Assembly (NCBI GenBank): GCA_937901185.1
Contig: CALCHR010000117.1
Span: forward strand, 1 to 21,497
Source of the DNA: an uncultured Bacteroidales bacterium
GTDB lineage: Bacteria > Bacteroidota > Bacteroidia > Bacteroidales > Bacteroidaceae
Reading direction: 5' to 3'
Length of the DNA stretch: 21,497 bases
The notes beneath the pieces were generated by a model. The model was not told the DNA's origin and did not search any database. It saw only the letters and a program-made list of their open reading frames with translations. The translations under genes were made by a program, and so were the position numbers. Positions 14,359 through 21,497 of the stretch are shown in pieces (within the stretch, counting starts at the first letter, position 1; each line of letters begins with the position of its first letter).

Positions 14359-16404
14359 ATGAAACTCAGGCTATTTATCCTCTACATCTGCCTTTTTTCT
14401 TCCATCTCAATGCTGTCACAAGAAAAGGAAGAACCTTTCTTATCCTGGCAGGACTTTGTCGACGAATATTTCTCCAACTTATCCGAGGATGAAGAAAGCA
14501 ACACACCACACACAGACCTCTACGACACCTTTGAGTCTCTTCATCTCTCTCCCATCAACCTCAACACCGCAACGCGCGAAGCGCTTCTGAGCATTCCATT
14601 CCTTGACGAAGCGCAAGCCGACTCTATTCTTTCTTACCGCCGTCGCAAACATCTATTTTTCTCGCGCGGCGAATTGATGTACATACACAATCTCAGCCAC
14701 CAGACACGGCGCTACCTTTCTCTATTTGTTTACTGCGGCGAACCACCGGAGCAGAACATCCCGGTCAGCAAACAGTTCTACGCCGGAAAGCATATGCTGG
14801 AAAGCCGGTTCGACATCCCGCTATACCAAAGAGCCGGCTACAAAGAAAAGAGTAAGGCCGAACTCATAGAAAGCCCCAACTCTGTATATCTTGGCAATGC
14901 ATTGCGCCACCAAGTTCGCTACCGCTATCAATGGAGACAAAATGTGGCTTACGGATTCACTTTAGAAAAAGATGCCGGAGAACCTTTTGGTAAGTACAAC
15001 TCCTATCCATACGACTATAGTTCTCTCTATTTTCGCTACAGCCCTTCCGAACATTGGGATTTCTTTGTAGGCGACTACGATCTGCGTTTCGGACATGGTT
15101 TGCTCTTTGGCAAAACCTTTTTTACCAATCGCATAGCCGCAGTGGAGCAAGGAGTTCGGGCACGCAGTGTCATCAAGGCGCACACCTCCAGCAATGAGCA
15201 AGATTTTCTCCGCGGAGCAGCAGCTATCTATCGAAAGAAAAACTGGGAGTATGTGCTCTTCGCATCCTATCGCCGCCTTGATGCCCGCATCAAGAATGGG
15301 AAGGTGACTTCTCTCCCCACAGAGGGTTACCACCGCACCTTTAGCGAGTACGACTTACGCCACCGCCTGGGCAATGCCATCTTTGGCGGACGCATTGCAT
15401 ACAACCTTCGCAAAGGCCATATAGGTCTCAACGCATTTTATAGCCACTACGATAAAGAGATAGCTCCTCCCATCTACACCTACAATCGTTTCTACCTACG
15501 AGGGCATAATGCTGCCGGACTTTCTTTGGACTACCAATACCGCACAGCGAGATGGAACATCTCCGGAGAGACGGCTTTCGACAAACGATTGCACTTCGCA
15601 TGCAGCCACTCTGCCACTTACAAATTCAGCCACCGAAGCAATATTTTTCTTCAACAACGCAGCTACTCACACCGCTTTGTATCTCCCTTTGGCAGTTCGC
15701 TACAGCAAGGTTCGAAGGTGGCCAACGAACTCGGACTGACCATCGGCGGACAAATAGAAGCTTGGCAACAAGTTAGAATACTCAGCTACATCGACCTGTT
15801 CCGCTTTCCCGATGCTACCTATACAGCCTCTCAATCCTCCAACGGATTGGAGTATCACCTGCAAGGCGAGTACACCCGTTCGCGCCATCTCTCCTTCCTC
15901 GCTCGCTATAAGTTGAAGGCCCGACAGTATAACGTCAGTGGCATCAGCGGTCTTCTGGAAACACGGCAGACCCACCGCCTGGGCCTGCAAGCCAGGTGGA
16001 GCAAAGCAACCTATAGCCTCAACCTCTCTACAGACTTCACAGCGGCTTGCAGCCAAACCAAAGCCCCATCCTTGGGCTGGATGGTTTCCGGAAGAGGCAG
16101 TGTTAAATTGCCCAAGCAGTGGCAAGTAAGTGGCTTCGGCGGCCTTTTCTTCACAGACGACTATGCCTCGGCCATCTATGCCTACGAACCGCAGTTGCGC
16201 CACTCGTTTTCCTTCCCCCGCTTCTACCACCATGGCTGCCGCCTTGTGGCACAAGTGGGATGGCGAGGAAACAAATATATAGAAGCAGCCCTGCGCTATG
16301 GATGGCTCTACTACTTCAATCAGTCCTCTATTGGCAGCGGACTGCAAAAGATAGAGGCGCCCTCCACCAACGACCTCTCTATCTACCTACGCTTCACAAT
16401 ATAA
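14359..16404 (+). CDS. Helix-hairpin-helix / outer-membrane barrel protein
   Basis: A 681-residue exported protein. A signal peptide (MKLRLFILYICLFSSISMLS) is followed by a ComEA-like helix-hairpin-helix at ~65-110 (INLNTATREALLSIPFLDEAQADSILSYRR with the continuation GELMYIHNLS) and then ~560 residues of alternating aromatic/polar strands ending LSIYLRFTI, a typical outer-membrane C-terminus. The combination recurs in Bacteroidetes as 'helix-hairpin-helix domain-containing protein'; a role in DNA handling at the surface has been guessed from the HHH motif but I know of no proof. It is the last gene of the obg block. Confidence 0.85.
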   Translation: MKLRLFILYICLFSSISMLSQEKEEPFLSWQDFVDEYFSNLSEDEESNTPHTDLYDTFESLHLSPINLNTATREALLSIPFLDEAQADSILSYRRRKHLFFSRGELMYIHNLSHQTRRYLSLFVYCGEPPEQNIPVSKQFYAGKHMLESRFDIPLYQRAGYKEKSKAELIESPNSVYLGNALRHQVRYRYQWRQNVAYGFTLEKDAGEPFGKYNSYPYDYSSLYFRYSPSEHWDFFVGDYDLRFGHGLLFGKTFFTNRIAAVEQGVRARSVIKAHTSSNEQDFLRGAAAIYRKKNWEYVLFASYRRLDARIKNGKVTSLPTEGYHRTFSEYDLRHRLGNAIFGGRIAYNLRKGHIGLNAFYSHYDKEIAPPIYTYNRFYLRGHNAAGLSLDYQYRTARWNISGETAFDKRLHFACSHSATYKFSHRSNIFLQQRSYSHRFVSPFGSSLQQGSKVANELGLTIGGQIEAWQQVRILSYIDLFRFPDATYTASQSSNGLEYHLQGEYTRSRHLSFLARYKLKARQYNVSGISGLLETRQTHRLGLQARWSKATYSLNLSTDFTAACSQTKAPSLGWMVSGRGSVKLPKQWQVSGFGGLFFTDDYASAIYAYEPQLRHSFSFPRFYHHGCRLVAQVGWRGNKYIEAALRYGWLYYFNQSSIGSGLQKIEAPSTNDLSIYLRFTI

Positions 16405-16469
16405 TAAGGAGTGCGTCAAAATTGTTTTCTTCAGCCTGAAGAATCTTACATAAATCACCCCCGTTTTCT

Positions 16470-16589
16470 TAGTAGTTACTTTCGCGTTCTTAGTAGTTAC
16501 CAAAATTTTCCTAGTAGTTACCGAAATTCACCTAGCTTTTACCTAAGAAACGTCCAAAAATGACTACTGATTTTCAAATAGTTACAAAG
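16470..16589 (+). repeat. Dispersed 21-bp-unit repeat, copy 2 (complete)
   Basis: Four units beginning TAGTAGTTAC or TAGCTTTTAC start at 16470, 16491, 16512 and 16533, exactly 21 bp apart. The tail contains AAGAAACGTCC, TGATTTTCA (16568-16576) and GTTACAAAG (16581-16589). The last 82 bases match copy 1 without gaps. It lies between the convergent barrel-protein and AICAR-transformylase blocks. The rest of the gap (16405-16469 and 16590-16639) holds nothing I can name. Confidence 0.9.
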
Positions 16590-16631
16590 TCTGTTTTCCA
16601 GCTCCTAAGCCTCAGCATTGCAAAGTTTCAG

Positions 16632-16671
16632 AAAAACAACAACGGGCATGCCTTTCTCGACATGCCCGTTG
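16632..16671 (-). terminator. Intrinsic terminator of the AICAR transformylase/small-protein transcript
   Basis: An 11-bp perfect stem (CAACGGGCATG, 16640-16650, with 16661-16671) with a 10-nt loop. Read on the minus strand it is followed by TTGTTTTT; the plus-strand side has no T run. It begins 16 bp after the stop of the 69-residue gene at 16688, which supports that gene. Confidence 0.85.
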
Positions 16672-16687
16672 CTTGAAGTTACTAAAT

Positions 16688-16897
16688 TTATTTATTCTTA
16701 TGCCTATTGGCGCGGCGCGTGCGGATATCCGCCTTTTTCTTGGCCGAAGCCGAGCCATGCGCACCAGTGATGTAGGCTTTTTTCTTGGCCTTTGTTTTTA
16801 CCTTCTCGGTTTGGGGTGCTGCTTTCAACTTGGCTCCTTTGAAAACAATGCCGCCCATGATGGCTTGGGTAACCTCTTCGTCGCCTGCCTTTCTCAT
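16688..16897 (-). CDS. Small basic protein of unknown function
   Basis: A 69-residue protein I do not recognise. Twenty residues are Lys or Arg, concentrated in the C-terminal half (KTKAKKKAYITG, SAKKKADIRTRRANRHKNK), which suggests nucleic-acid binding or a disordered basic tail. The N-terminal part (DEEVTQAIMGGIVFKGAKL) could fold as a short helix and strand. It begins 9 bp after the AICAR transformylase stop and ends 16 bp before a minus-strand terminator, so it lies inside a real transcript. A chance reading frame of this length is possible; the tight fit between stop and terminator is the main argument for it. Confidence 0.6.
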   Translation of the reverse strand: MRKAGDEEVTQAIMGGIVFKGAKLKAAPQTEKVKTKAKKKAYITGAHGSASAKKKADIRTRRANRHKNK

Positions 16898-16906
16898 AGT
16901 CCGAGA

Positions 16907-18088
16907 TTAGTGGTGGAACAAACGGATTCCGGTGAAGGCCATGGCGATGCCGTACTTATCGCAGGTGGCAATAACATGGTCGTCGCGCACGCTGCCGCCT
17001 GCTTGTGCCACATATTCCACACCGCTCTTGTGGGCGCGCTCAATGTTGTCGCCGAAGGGGAAGAAGGCATCCGAACCGAGGCTCACGCCTGTGTTCTGTG
17101 CTATCCATTCTTTTTTCTCCTCGCGGGTCAACACTTCCGGACGCTCAGTGAAGAACTGCTGCCAAACGCCTTCGGCCAATACGTCTTCGTAGTCGTCGGA
17201 GATGTAAATGTCGATGGTATTGTCGCGGTCGGCGCGGCGGATTTTCTCCACCCAAGGAAGATTCATCACTTTAGGATGCTGGCGCAGCCACCAGATGTCT
17301 GCTTTGTTGCCGGCAAGGCGGGTGCAGTGGATACGGCTTTGCTGGCCGGCACCGATACCGATGGCCTGTCCGTCTTTCACGTAGCAAACGGAGTTGCTCT
17401 GTGTATACTTCAATGTGATGAGGGCAATCATCAAGTCGCGCTTAGCCTCAGCGGGGAAGTTCTTATTCACGGTGGGGATATTCTCAAAGAGGTTATCGCC
17501 GGTAAGGTCTATCTCGTTGCGGCCTTGCTCGAAGGTAACGCCGTAAACCTGCTTGCGCTCTAAGAGAGCGGGACGATAATTGGGATCTACCTTTAATATA
17601 TTATAGGTACCCTTACGCTTCTCCAGCAAAATCTCCAAAGCCTCGGGAGTATAGTCGGGGGCGATTACGCCGTCGCTCACTTCGCGCTTGATAAGGAGGG
17701 CAGTCGCCTTGTCGCAAGTATCAGAGAGTGCAATAAAATCTCCGTAGCTGGACATACGGTCTGCTCCGCGAGCGCGAGCGTAGGCAGTTGCGATAGGAGT
17801 AAGCGGCTCTTCGATGTCATCTACGAAGTAAATTTTCTTCAGTGTGTCGCTCATCGGAGCGCCTACTGCTGCACCGGCAGGCGATACGTGCTTGAAGGAA
17901 GTAGCTGCGGGAAGGCCCGTGGCAGCTTTCAGTTCCTTCACAAGTTGCCAGCCGTTGAGCGCATCCAGGAAATTGATGTAGCCGGGACGGCCGCCTAATA
18001 CTTCAATGGGCAACTCTCCCTCCTCCATATAGATGCGAGAGGGTTTTTGGTTGGGATTACAACCATACTTCAAAGCCAATTCTTTCAT
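16907..18088 (-). CDS. Stand-alone AICAR formyltransferase (PurH C-terminal-domain type)
   Basis: A 393-residue protein made only of the AICAR transformylase part of PurH, which formylates AICAR with 10-formyl-THF in the penultimate step of IMP synthesis. The catalytic Lys66-His67 lies in SFKHVSPAGAAVG; further family motifs include ADRMSSYGDFIALSD, SNSVCYVKDGQAIGIGAGQQSRIHC and GSDAFFPFGDNIERA, with VRDDHVIATCDKYGIAMAFTGIRLFHH at the end. The IMP cyclohydrolase domain is missing from the N-terminus by design: the protein starts MKELALKYGCNPNQKPSRIY, a natural beginning. The second activity must come from another gene, or a bifunctional PurH may exist elsewhere. A minus-strand TATCTTTG at 18134-18127 precedes it. 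Confidence 0.93.
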   Translation of the reverse strand: MKELALKYGCNPNQKPSRIYMEEGELPIEVLGGRPGYINFLDALNGWQLVKELKAATGLPAATSFKHVSPAGAAVGAPMSDTLKKIYFVDDIEEPLTPIATAYARARGADRMSSYGDFIALSDTCDKATALLIKREVSDGVIAPDYTPEALEILLEKRKGTYNILKVDPNYRPALLERKQVYGVTFEQGRNEIDLTGDNLFENIPTVNKNFPAEAKRDLMIALITLKYTQSNSVCYVKDGQAIGIGAGQQSRIHCTRLAGNKADIWWLRQHPKVMNLPWVEKIRRADRDNTIDIYISDDYEDVLAEGVWQQFFTERPEVLTREEKKEWIAQNTGVSLGSDAFFPFGDNIERAHKSGVEYVAQAGGSVRDDHVIATCDKYGIAMAFTGIRLFHH

Positions 18089-18126
18089 ATATAATATATC
18101 AATATTTAGTCTACTAATTCTCTGTG

Positions 18127-18134
18127 CAAAGATA
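18127..18134 (-). promoter_or_regulatory. -7 element before the AICAR transformylase gene
   Basis: TATCTTTG on the minus strand fits TAnnTTTG and lies 38 bp before the ATG at 18088. No good TTTG is found at the expected upstream distance. It suggests the gene can be transcribed separately from malQ. Confidence 0.5.
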
Positions 18135-18181
18135 CTTATTTTTTCACAACGAGCCGTACTTTCCGGGCGCTTATGTAAAGC

Positions 18182-20839
18182 CTACAAGCTACGACCACTT
18201 CGCTGTATCAAGGCACGCAGTTTCTCATTGAAATTTGTAGCTGCCATCAGCGCCTCAATGCTGAGGTGCATTCGATAGCGCCAATAGTGGTCGGGAACAG
18301 AAGGCTTGTTGATTTGCTCAACCACAGGGTCAGGATGACGCAAGTCTGCATCTATGGCAAGGAAATCCTGCAAAGCCAGCAGACAAAGCATTGAGGGACT
18401 CTCCAAGTGCTGAGATACTACTTTTTCACAAATCTCGGGCGTGGCCTCAGTGGGTGCTTCGCCGCGTCCACCCAACACTTCGTGCCAGTAGGCCTGTGTC
18501 TGTTCTCGCTGCTCGTTCCACCAGAGACGGAAAGGAGGCATGTCGTGGGTGGCAATAGTGGAAACGCTCAGCCACGGATTGAGATTAAGGTCATCAAAGC
18601 GTACCCCATAGCGTTTCGGCATTCTCTGAATTTCAAGAGAGAGTACATTCAGTTGCTCCAAGACGCCTTTCACGCTTGAGGGCACCATGCCTAAATCTTC
18701 TGCACAAGGAAGAAGCGACGACTGACCAACTGCGGCTGTACGATAATCGTTTCCACCAAGAATTTCTGATAGTTTTTTCAAAGCCTCATTGGCCCAGAAT
18801 TCATTGTGGCGCACATAGAAAAAGTCGTCGTAAAGGCGATTGAAGGCCTGCTGTTCTTCAAAAGAGAGCTGGGTAAAACGCCATGTCTCTTGGGCAGCGA
18901 TGCGAGGATGGTAATGAGCCGGCTGTTGAGGGTCTTCAATAAAAAGTACCTCGGCCACCACATCCAGAAGCACCTGACGCAAATGTCCTTCGGGCACGGC
19001 AGCAAGAATCTTCCGCTGCGTATTGAGTTCTTCCTTCAGCACGTAGCCCACTTCTCCGCTTGCCTTAGTATAGACATCAAAGTAAGTTTGCAGAGAAACC
19101 CCTCCCAAAGAGTGTTGCAATTCTGCCAGACGTGTTTCTGTCAAGATAGGGCGAGAAAGCTCTTCCGGATTTCCATAGAATCCAAAGGTCTGCATTTCGG
19201 TTTCTGTCAGAGGAAGCGCCGGACGGAAGAAGCCTAAGAGCCCATAGACATGTTCGTAGGGAATTTCCCAGATGCGGAAGAAACCCAACACATGGTCTAT
19301 GCGGTAAGCGTCAAAGTATTCTCCCATGTGGCGGAAGCGTTCTTTCCACCACGCGTAGCCGTCCTTGCGCATCTCGTCCCAGTTGTAAGTGGGGAAGCCC
19401 CAGTTCTGTCCGTGCTTGGCAAAGGCATCGGGGGGAGCACCGGCTTGTCCATTAAAATGAAACAAGCGAGTGTCGGCCCAAGCTGGCACACTGTCGCGAC
19501 AGATACCTATGGGAATATCTCCTTTAAGTATCACCCTGCATTCTTGGGCTCGCTTGTGGGCTGCTGCCATTTGTCTGTGCAAAAGATACTGTACAAAGGA
19601 GTAGAACAACTCGTTCTCTTGTTGCTGCGGAGTGAGGCAGAGCATATCCTCAGCCTTTTCTTTCCAGTCGCGGAAGTTGGCTGTGCGATACTCATCGCGC
19701 AGTCGGCAGAAGCGCACATAGGCTGAGAGCCAGCGGTTGTTATCCTTGCAGAATTTTTTATAAGCTGTGCTCCGCAAGGTCTTCTTTCCTATTTCGGCAA
19801 AGAGTTCTCGGAGAAACTGCATCTTTTCCCGGTAGACCGATTCGTAGTCGAGTTCCGGCAGGGAGTTCAGCTGCTGTCCCCTATCCTTTCTGCGGGTATA
19901 GATATCAAGGTCTTTCCACTCGCGCATATTTAGATAGAGGGGATGGAGCGCAAAGACAGAGATACCGCTATAAGGATACGAGTCGTGCCAAGTTCCTGTG
20001 GTGGTCGTGTCGTTGATGGGCAACAGCTGCACAGCTCTCAGACCGGCCGACGAAGCCCAGCGGATAAAATACTCCAAATCTCCAAAATCGCCTACACCAA
20101 AACTCTCCTCGCTACGCAAAGAGAATACAGGCACCACCACTCCGGCACCTCGCCAAGGAGCGATATACACACGCGGCAAGGCATCTGTATGCACCGCAGC
20201 CTCGTTGGGTAACAATTCTGTGGGATGCAGGATGCGGTTACCGCCTTCTTCCCACTCCACGAAGGTGGGTTCTGCATCGTTCACAAGCAGATATTTATAC
20301 TCCAGGCCTTCTTGAAAATCCGAAAAACTGAGAGCGATGCTCCATTCATATACTCCGGTGCGCAAGAGGCGCTTATTCTTCTCCGGTTTCCATGCTCCGA
20401 GCTTTGCAGTTTCTCCCACAATGGCCCAATGCCAACCATCGGGCGCCGGCGGAGCTTTCAAAGTGAGCCGATACGGACTGGTCAGTTCTTCCAAACGGCT
20501 CGGACGGAAGATGCAATCCTCAAAAGCCTTGCGGCGCAGGGCCGGATGCACACTGTCGTCCTCCCAACAGTCGTCCAGCAAAAGGCTGGTGCGTTTAGCT
20601 ATTTGCAGATGACGGCAACAGCGTTCCTTGCGGAAGAGCACGTCGCTATCGCGCACCACACAATAATTATAATATAAGGACTCCGTTCCATTGGGCACCT
20701 CCAACCGAGCTGTCCACAAATAGCCGTCTGCCGTATCCATCAGCAAGCGTTCTTCTGCGTTGCTGTCTGCAGCATAGTCTACACACAAACGCTCGCCCCA
20801 CTCTGTACGATAAAGTATATGAAACCGTAATAAAGCCAT
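18182..20839 (-). CDS. malQ: 4-alpha-glucanotransferase, GH77 with N-terminal CBM20 domains
   Basis: An 885-residue amylomaltase that transfers alpha-1,4-glucan chains during maltodextrin and glycogen use. Two starch-binding CBM20-like domains occupy ~1-110 (LLRFHILYRTEWGERLCVDY) and ~120-215 (GETAKLGAWKPEKNKRLL, GLEYKYLLVND), followed by the GH77 barrel from ~240. Catalytic residues are visible: nucleophile Asp515 in YRIDHVLGFF, acid/base Glu714 in PCAEDLGMVP and Asp766 in ATHDMPPFRLW. This domain order resembles the DPE2-type enzymes. There is no signal peptide, so it is cytoplasmic. The ATG at 20839 starts directly at the CBM20; an in-frame ATG at 20872 would add 11 residues and is also within the likely transcript. 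Confidence 0.95.
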   Translation of the reverse strand: MALLRFHILYRTEWGERLCVDYAADSNAEERLLMDTADGYLWTARLEVPNGTESLYYNYCVVRDSDVLFRKERCCRHLQIAKRTSLLLDDCWEDDSVHPALRRKAFEDCIFRPSRLEELTSPYRLTLKAPPAPDGWHWAIVGETAKLGAWKPEKNKRLLRTGVYEWSIALSFSDFQEGLEYKYLLVNDAEPTFVEWEEGGNRILHPTELLPNEAAVHTDALPRVYIAPWRGAGVVVPVFSLRSEESFGVGDFGDLEYFIRWASSAGLRAVQLLPINDTTTTGTWHDSYPYSGISVFALHPLYLNMREWKDLDIYTRRKDRGQQLNSLPELDYESVYREKMQFLRELFAEIGKKTLRSTAYKKFCKDNNRWLSAYVRFCRLRDEYRTANFRDWKEKAEDMLCLTPQQQENELFYSFVQYLLHRQMAAAHKRAQECRVILKGDIPIGICRDSVPAWADTRLFHFNGQAGAPPDAFAKHGQNWGFPTYNWDEMRKDGYAWWKERFRHMGEYFDAYRIDHVLGFFRIWEIPYEHVYGLLGFFRPALPLTETEMQTFGFYGNPEELSRPILTETRLAELQHSLGGVSLQTYFDVYTKASGEVGYVLKEELNTQRKILAAVPEGHLRQVLLDVVAEVLFIEDPQQPAHYHPRIAAQETWRFTQLSFEEQQAFNRLYDDFFYVRHNEFWANEALKKLSEILGGNDYRTAAVGQSSLLPCAEDLGMVPSSVKGVLEQLNVLSLEIQRMPKRYGVRFDDLNLNPWLSVSTIATHDMPPFRLWWNEQREQTQAYWHEVLGGRGEAPTEATPEICEKVVSQHLESPSMLCLLALQDFLAIDADLRHPDPVVEQINKPSVPDHYWRYRMHLSIEALMAATNFNEKLRALIQRSGRSL

Positions 20840-20916
20840 ACTATAAAAAATATAAGGTTCCTCTGAAAGCAAAGACCAAGTAGAATCCGGGAGAATCTCT
20901 TGCCACTTTGCTTATA

Positions 20917-20932
20917 CAAACGTACAAATATA
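20917..20932 (-). promoter_or_regulatory. Two adjacent -7 boxes before malQ
   Basis: On the minus strand TATATTTG (20932-20925) is followed directly by TACGTTTG (20924-20917); both fit TAnnTTTG. Neither has a clear TTTG at the right distance upstream. Starts near 20920 or 20912 would leave a leader of about 75 nt before the ATG at 20839. The rest of 20933-21022 holds nothing I can name. Confidence 0.45.
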
Positions 20933-21022
20933 CAGAAAATTTTCAGCTCCGCACCATTCCTATCCCAAAAAGCATAGCTAATATTTTTTAAGACTTCATC
21001 CCCGAAAAAAACTTTCTGATTA

Positions 21023-21054
21023 TTTGGAAGAGATTTGGGAAGTCCGTATATTTG
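21023..21054 (+). promoter_or_regulatory. Promoter of the candidate small RNA
   Basis: TTTG at 21023-21026, a 20-bp spacer and TATATTTG at 21047-21054 form a full Bacteroidota promoter. No open frame of any length begins downstream (the first ATG at 21065 stops after five codons), so the product should be an RNA. Confidence 0.7.
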
Positions 21055-21058
21055 CCCA

Positions 21059-21247
21059 TAGAAAATGGCTGTACCGGACTGATCGGGGATCTCATCAATA
21101 AAATCTCAACACCGAGAAAGCTGTTTCGCTGACGGCGGGCCGATACGTAAGATTTACGTCTACGGGGTCGGATTACGGAGGTGGAATTAGCACTCAAACC
21201 TTTTCTTTTTCGGAGTTCTATCACATCAACGGTACAGTCTTTTTTTT
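21059..21247 (+). ncRNA. Candidate structured small RNA, 6S-like shape
   Basis: About 190 nt between a canonical promoter and a run of eight T (21240-21247). The two ends pair: GGCTGTACCG (21067-21076) with CGGTACAGTC (21230-21239), ten pairs including one G-T, and AAAA before it faces the T run. Inside, TGAT (21080-21083) pairs ATCA (21225-21228) and GATCTC (21088-21093) pairs GAGTTC (21213-21218) with one mismatch. A large open region follows (about 16 nt on the left, 29 nt on the right), then CACC (21110-21113) with GGTG (21180-21183), CCGA with TCGG, and an apical hairpin ACGTAA-GAT-TTACGT (21145-21159). A rod with closing stem, central bubble and apical stem at this length is the 6S RNA architecture. 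I cannot confirm identity from sequence alone; a different sRNA is possible. Confidence 0.5.
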
Positions 21248-21285
21248 ATGCCCATTTAGAAACTGCATATTCCTCGGCCGGTAAA

Positions 21286-21318
21286 AAAATACCGGCCTAT
21301 TTTGTTTTACGGAAAGCC
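21286..21318 (+). terminator. Intrinsic terminator downstream of the candidate sRNA
   Basis: An 8-bp stem GGCCGGTA with TACCGGCC (21286-21293 and 21300-21307) around a loop of six A, followed by TATTTTGTTTT. It may back up the U-rich end of the sRNA 40 nt earlier. No gene is seen between them. Confidence 0.6.
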
Positions 21319-21373
21319 AGAACAAGTATTCCGTCACGCTCTACCTGGCGGCAATCCAATTGCCAAAAACCGT

Positions 21374-21497
21374 CTTTGTAACATCCTGATTTTCAATAGG
21401 CATTTTCGGACGTTTCTTCGGAGTTTACTAAGGAAAACTAGAAGTTTACTAGTTTTTCCTAGAAGTTTACTAAGTTTTCCTAGAAAGCTACTAAGAA
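21374..21497 (-). repeat. Dispersed 21-bp-unit repeat, copy 3 (inverted, diverged, cut by the edge)
   Basis: Reads in the opposite direction to copies 1 and 2. CTTTGTAAC (21374-21382), 4 nt, TGATTTTCA (21387-21395), 5 nt, CATTTTCGGACGTTTCTT (21401-21418) align without gaps to the reverse complement of copy 2, where the palindrome reads TGAAAATCA. The array then continues with 21-bp units starting at 21422 (AGTTTACTA), 21443, 21464 and a degenerate one at 21485. The unit sequence differs from copy 2 but keeps period and position. Confidence 0.75.

Noticed and set aside
15700..16347. 215-codon minus-strand frame inside the barrel-protein gene
   Set aside because: Shadow of the GC-rich coding region; no recognisable domain or signal.
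16470..16540. CRISPR array
   Set aside because: Units are contiguous 21-bp tandem repeats without unique spacers, and no cas genes are present.
16673..17563. 296-codon plus-strand frame opposite the AICAR transformylase and small basic gene
   Set aside because: The minus strand carries an unmistakable enzyme over most of it; the long frame follows from its base composition.
20988..21381. Two frames of 66-78 codons, one on each strand, in the right intergenic region
   Set aside because: They cross the promoter and the paired ends of the candidate RNA, have no family resemblance and no start context of their own.
21317..21391. Minus-strand open stretch ending in the protein-like text ERDGILVLAFRKTK, perhaps a gene remnant
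   Set aside because: Only about 24 codons between two stops, no ATG, and part of it lies in the repeat tail; too short to support.

Overview
The window reads as ordinary chromosome of a Bacteroidota bacterium, most likely order Bacteroidales. Three things point there: several promoters with the Bacteroidota form (TTTG about 19-20 bp before TAnnTTTG), Bacteroidetes-type families (DUF4199, DUF6452-like, DUF6048-like, DUF4295, a stand-alone AICAR transformylase, a CBM20-bearing GH77 amylomaltase), and weak or absent Shine-Dalgarno sites. Base composition is AT-rich from about 2.3 to 12.5 kb and visibly richer in G+C in the first 2.3 kb and from about 13 to 20.8 kb. I saw no tRNA, rRNA, CRISPR array, insertion sequence or prophage.

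Layout. (1) 137-2376, plus strand: a promoter and a four-gene operon: a small secreted protein, an HprK-like kinase, an S24/S26 (SipW/Sec11-like) protease and a PqqD-like carrier/RRE protein, closed by a terminator. It looks like a peptide-modification module without an obvious precursor or radical SAM enzyme. (2) 7440-2383, minus strand: seven tightly packed genes (DUF4199 membrane protein, GT2 glycosyltransferase, DUF6452-like lipoprotein, DUF6048-like outer-membrane protein, MntP manganese exporter, ApbE flavin transferase, Crp-family regulator), read from a divergent promoter region at 7441-7608. (3) 7609-10084, plus: map, tsaD and a CinA/PncC-type amidase. (4) 10100-10953: rpmB, rpmG and a DUF4295 gene (52 codons, easily missed) with a promoter, a structured 120-nt leader and a strong terminator. 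(5) 11050-16404, plus: hpt, adk, terminator, then obg, pgeF and a helix-hairpin-helix outer-membrane barrel protein. (6) 20839-16640, minus: malQ, then a stand-alone AICAR formyltransferase and a small basic protein ending in a terminator. (7) 21023-21318: no protein gene, but a canonical promoter, a closed rod-shaped RNA fold of about 190 nt ending in eight T, and a second terminator; the shape resembles 6S RNA.

Three copies of one dispersed repeat family sit at the left edge (1-82), between the convergent gene blocks (16470-16589) and, inverted, at the right edge (21374-21497). Each joins an array of exactly 21-bp units to a conserved tail with a TGAnnnTCA palindrome. The two direct copies are about 16.5 kb apart.

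Most genes are housekeeping: translation and tRNA modification (map, tsaD, rpmB, rpmG, obg), purine metabolism (hpt, adk, pgeF, AICAR transformylase) and glycogen or maltodextrin use (malQ). The parts that most deserve a second look are the kinase/protease/PqqD operon, the candidate sRNA and the 21-bp repeat family. All identifications rest on reading the sequence; no database search was possible.
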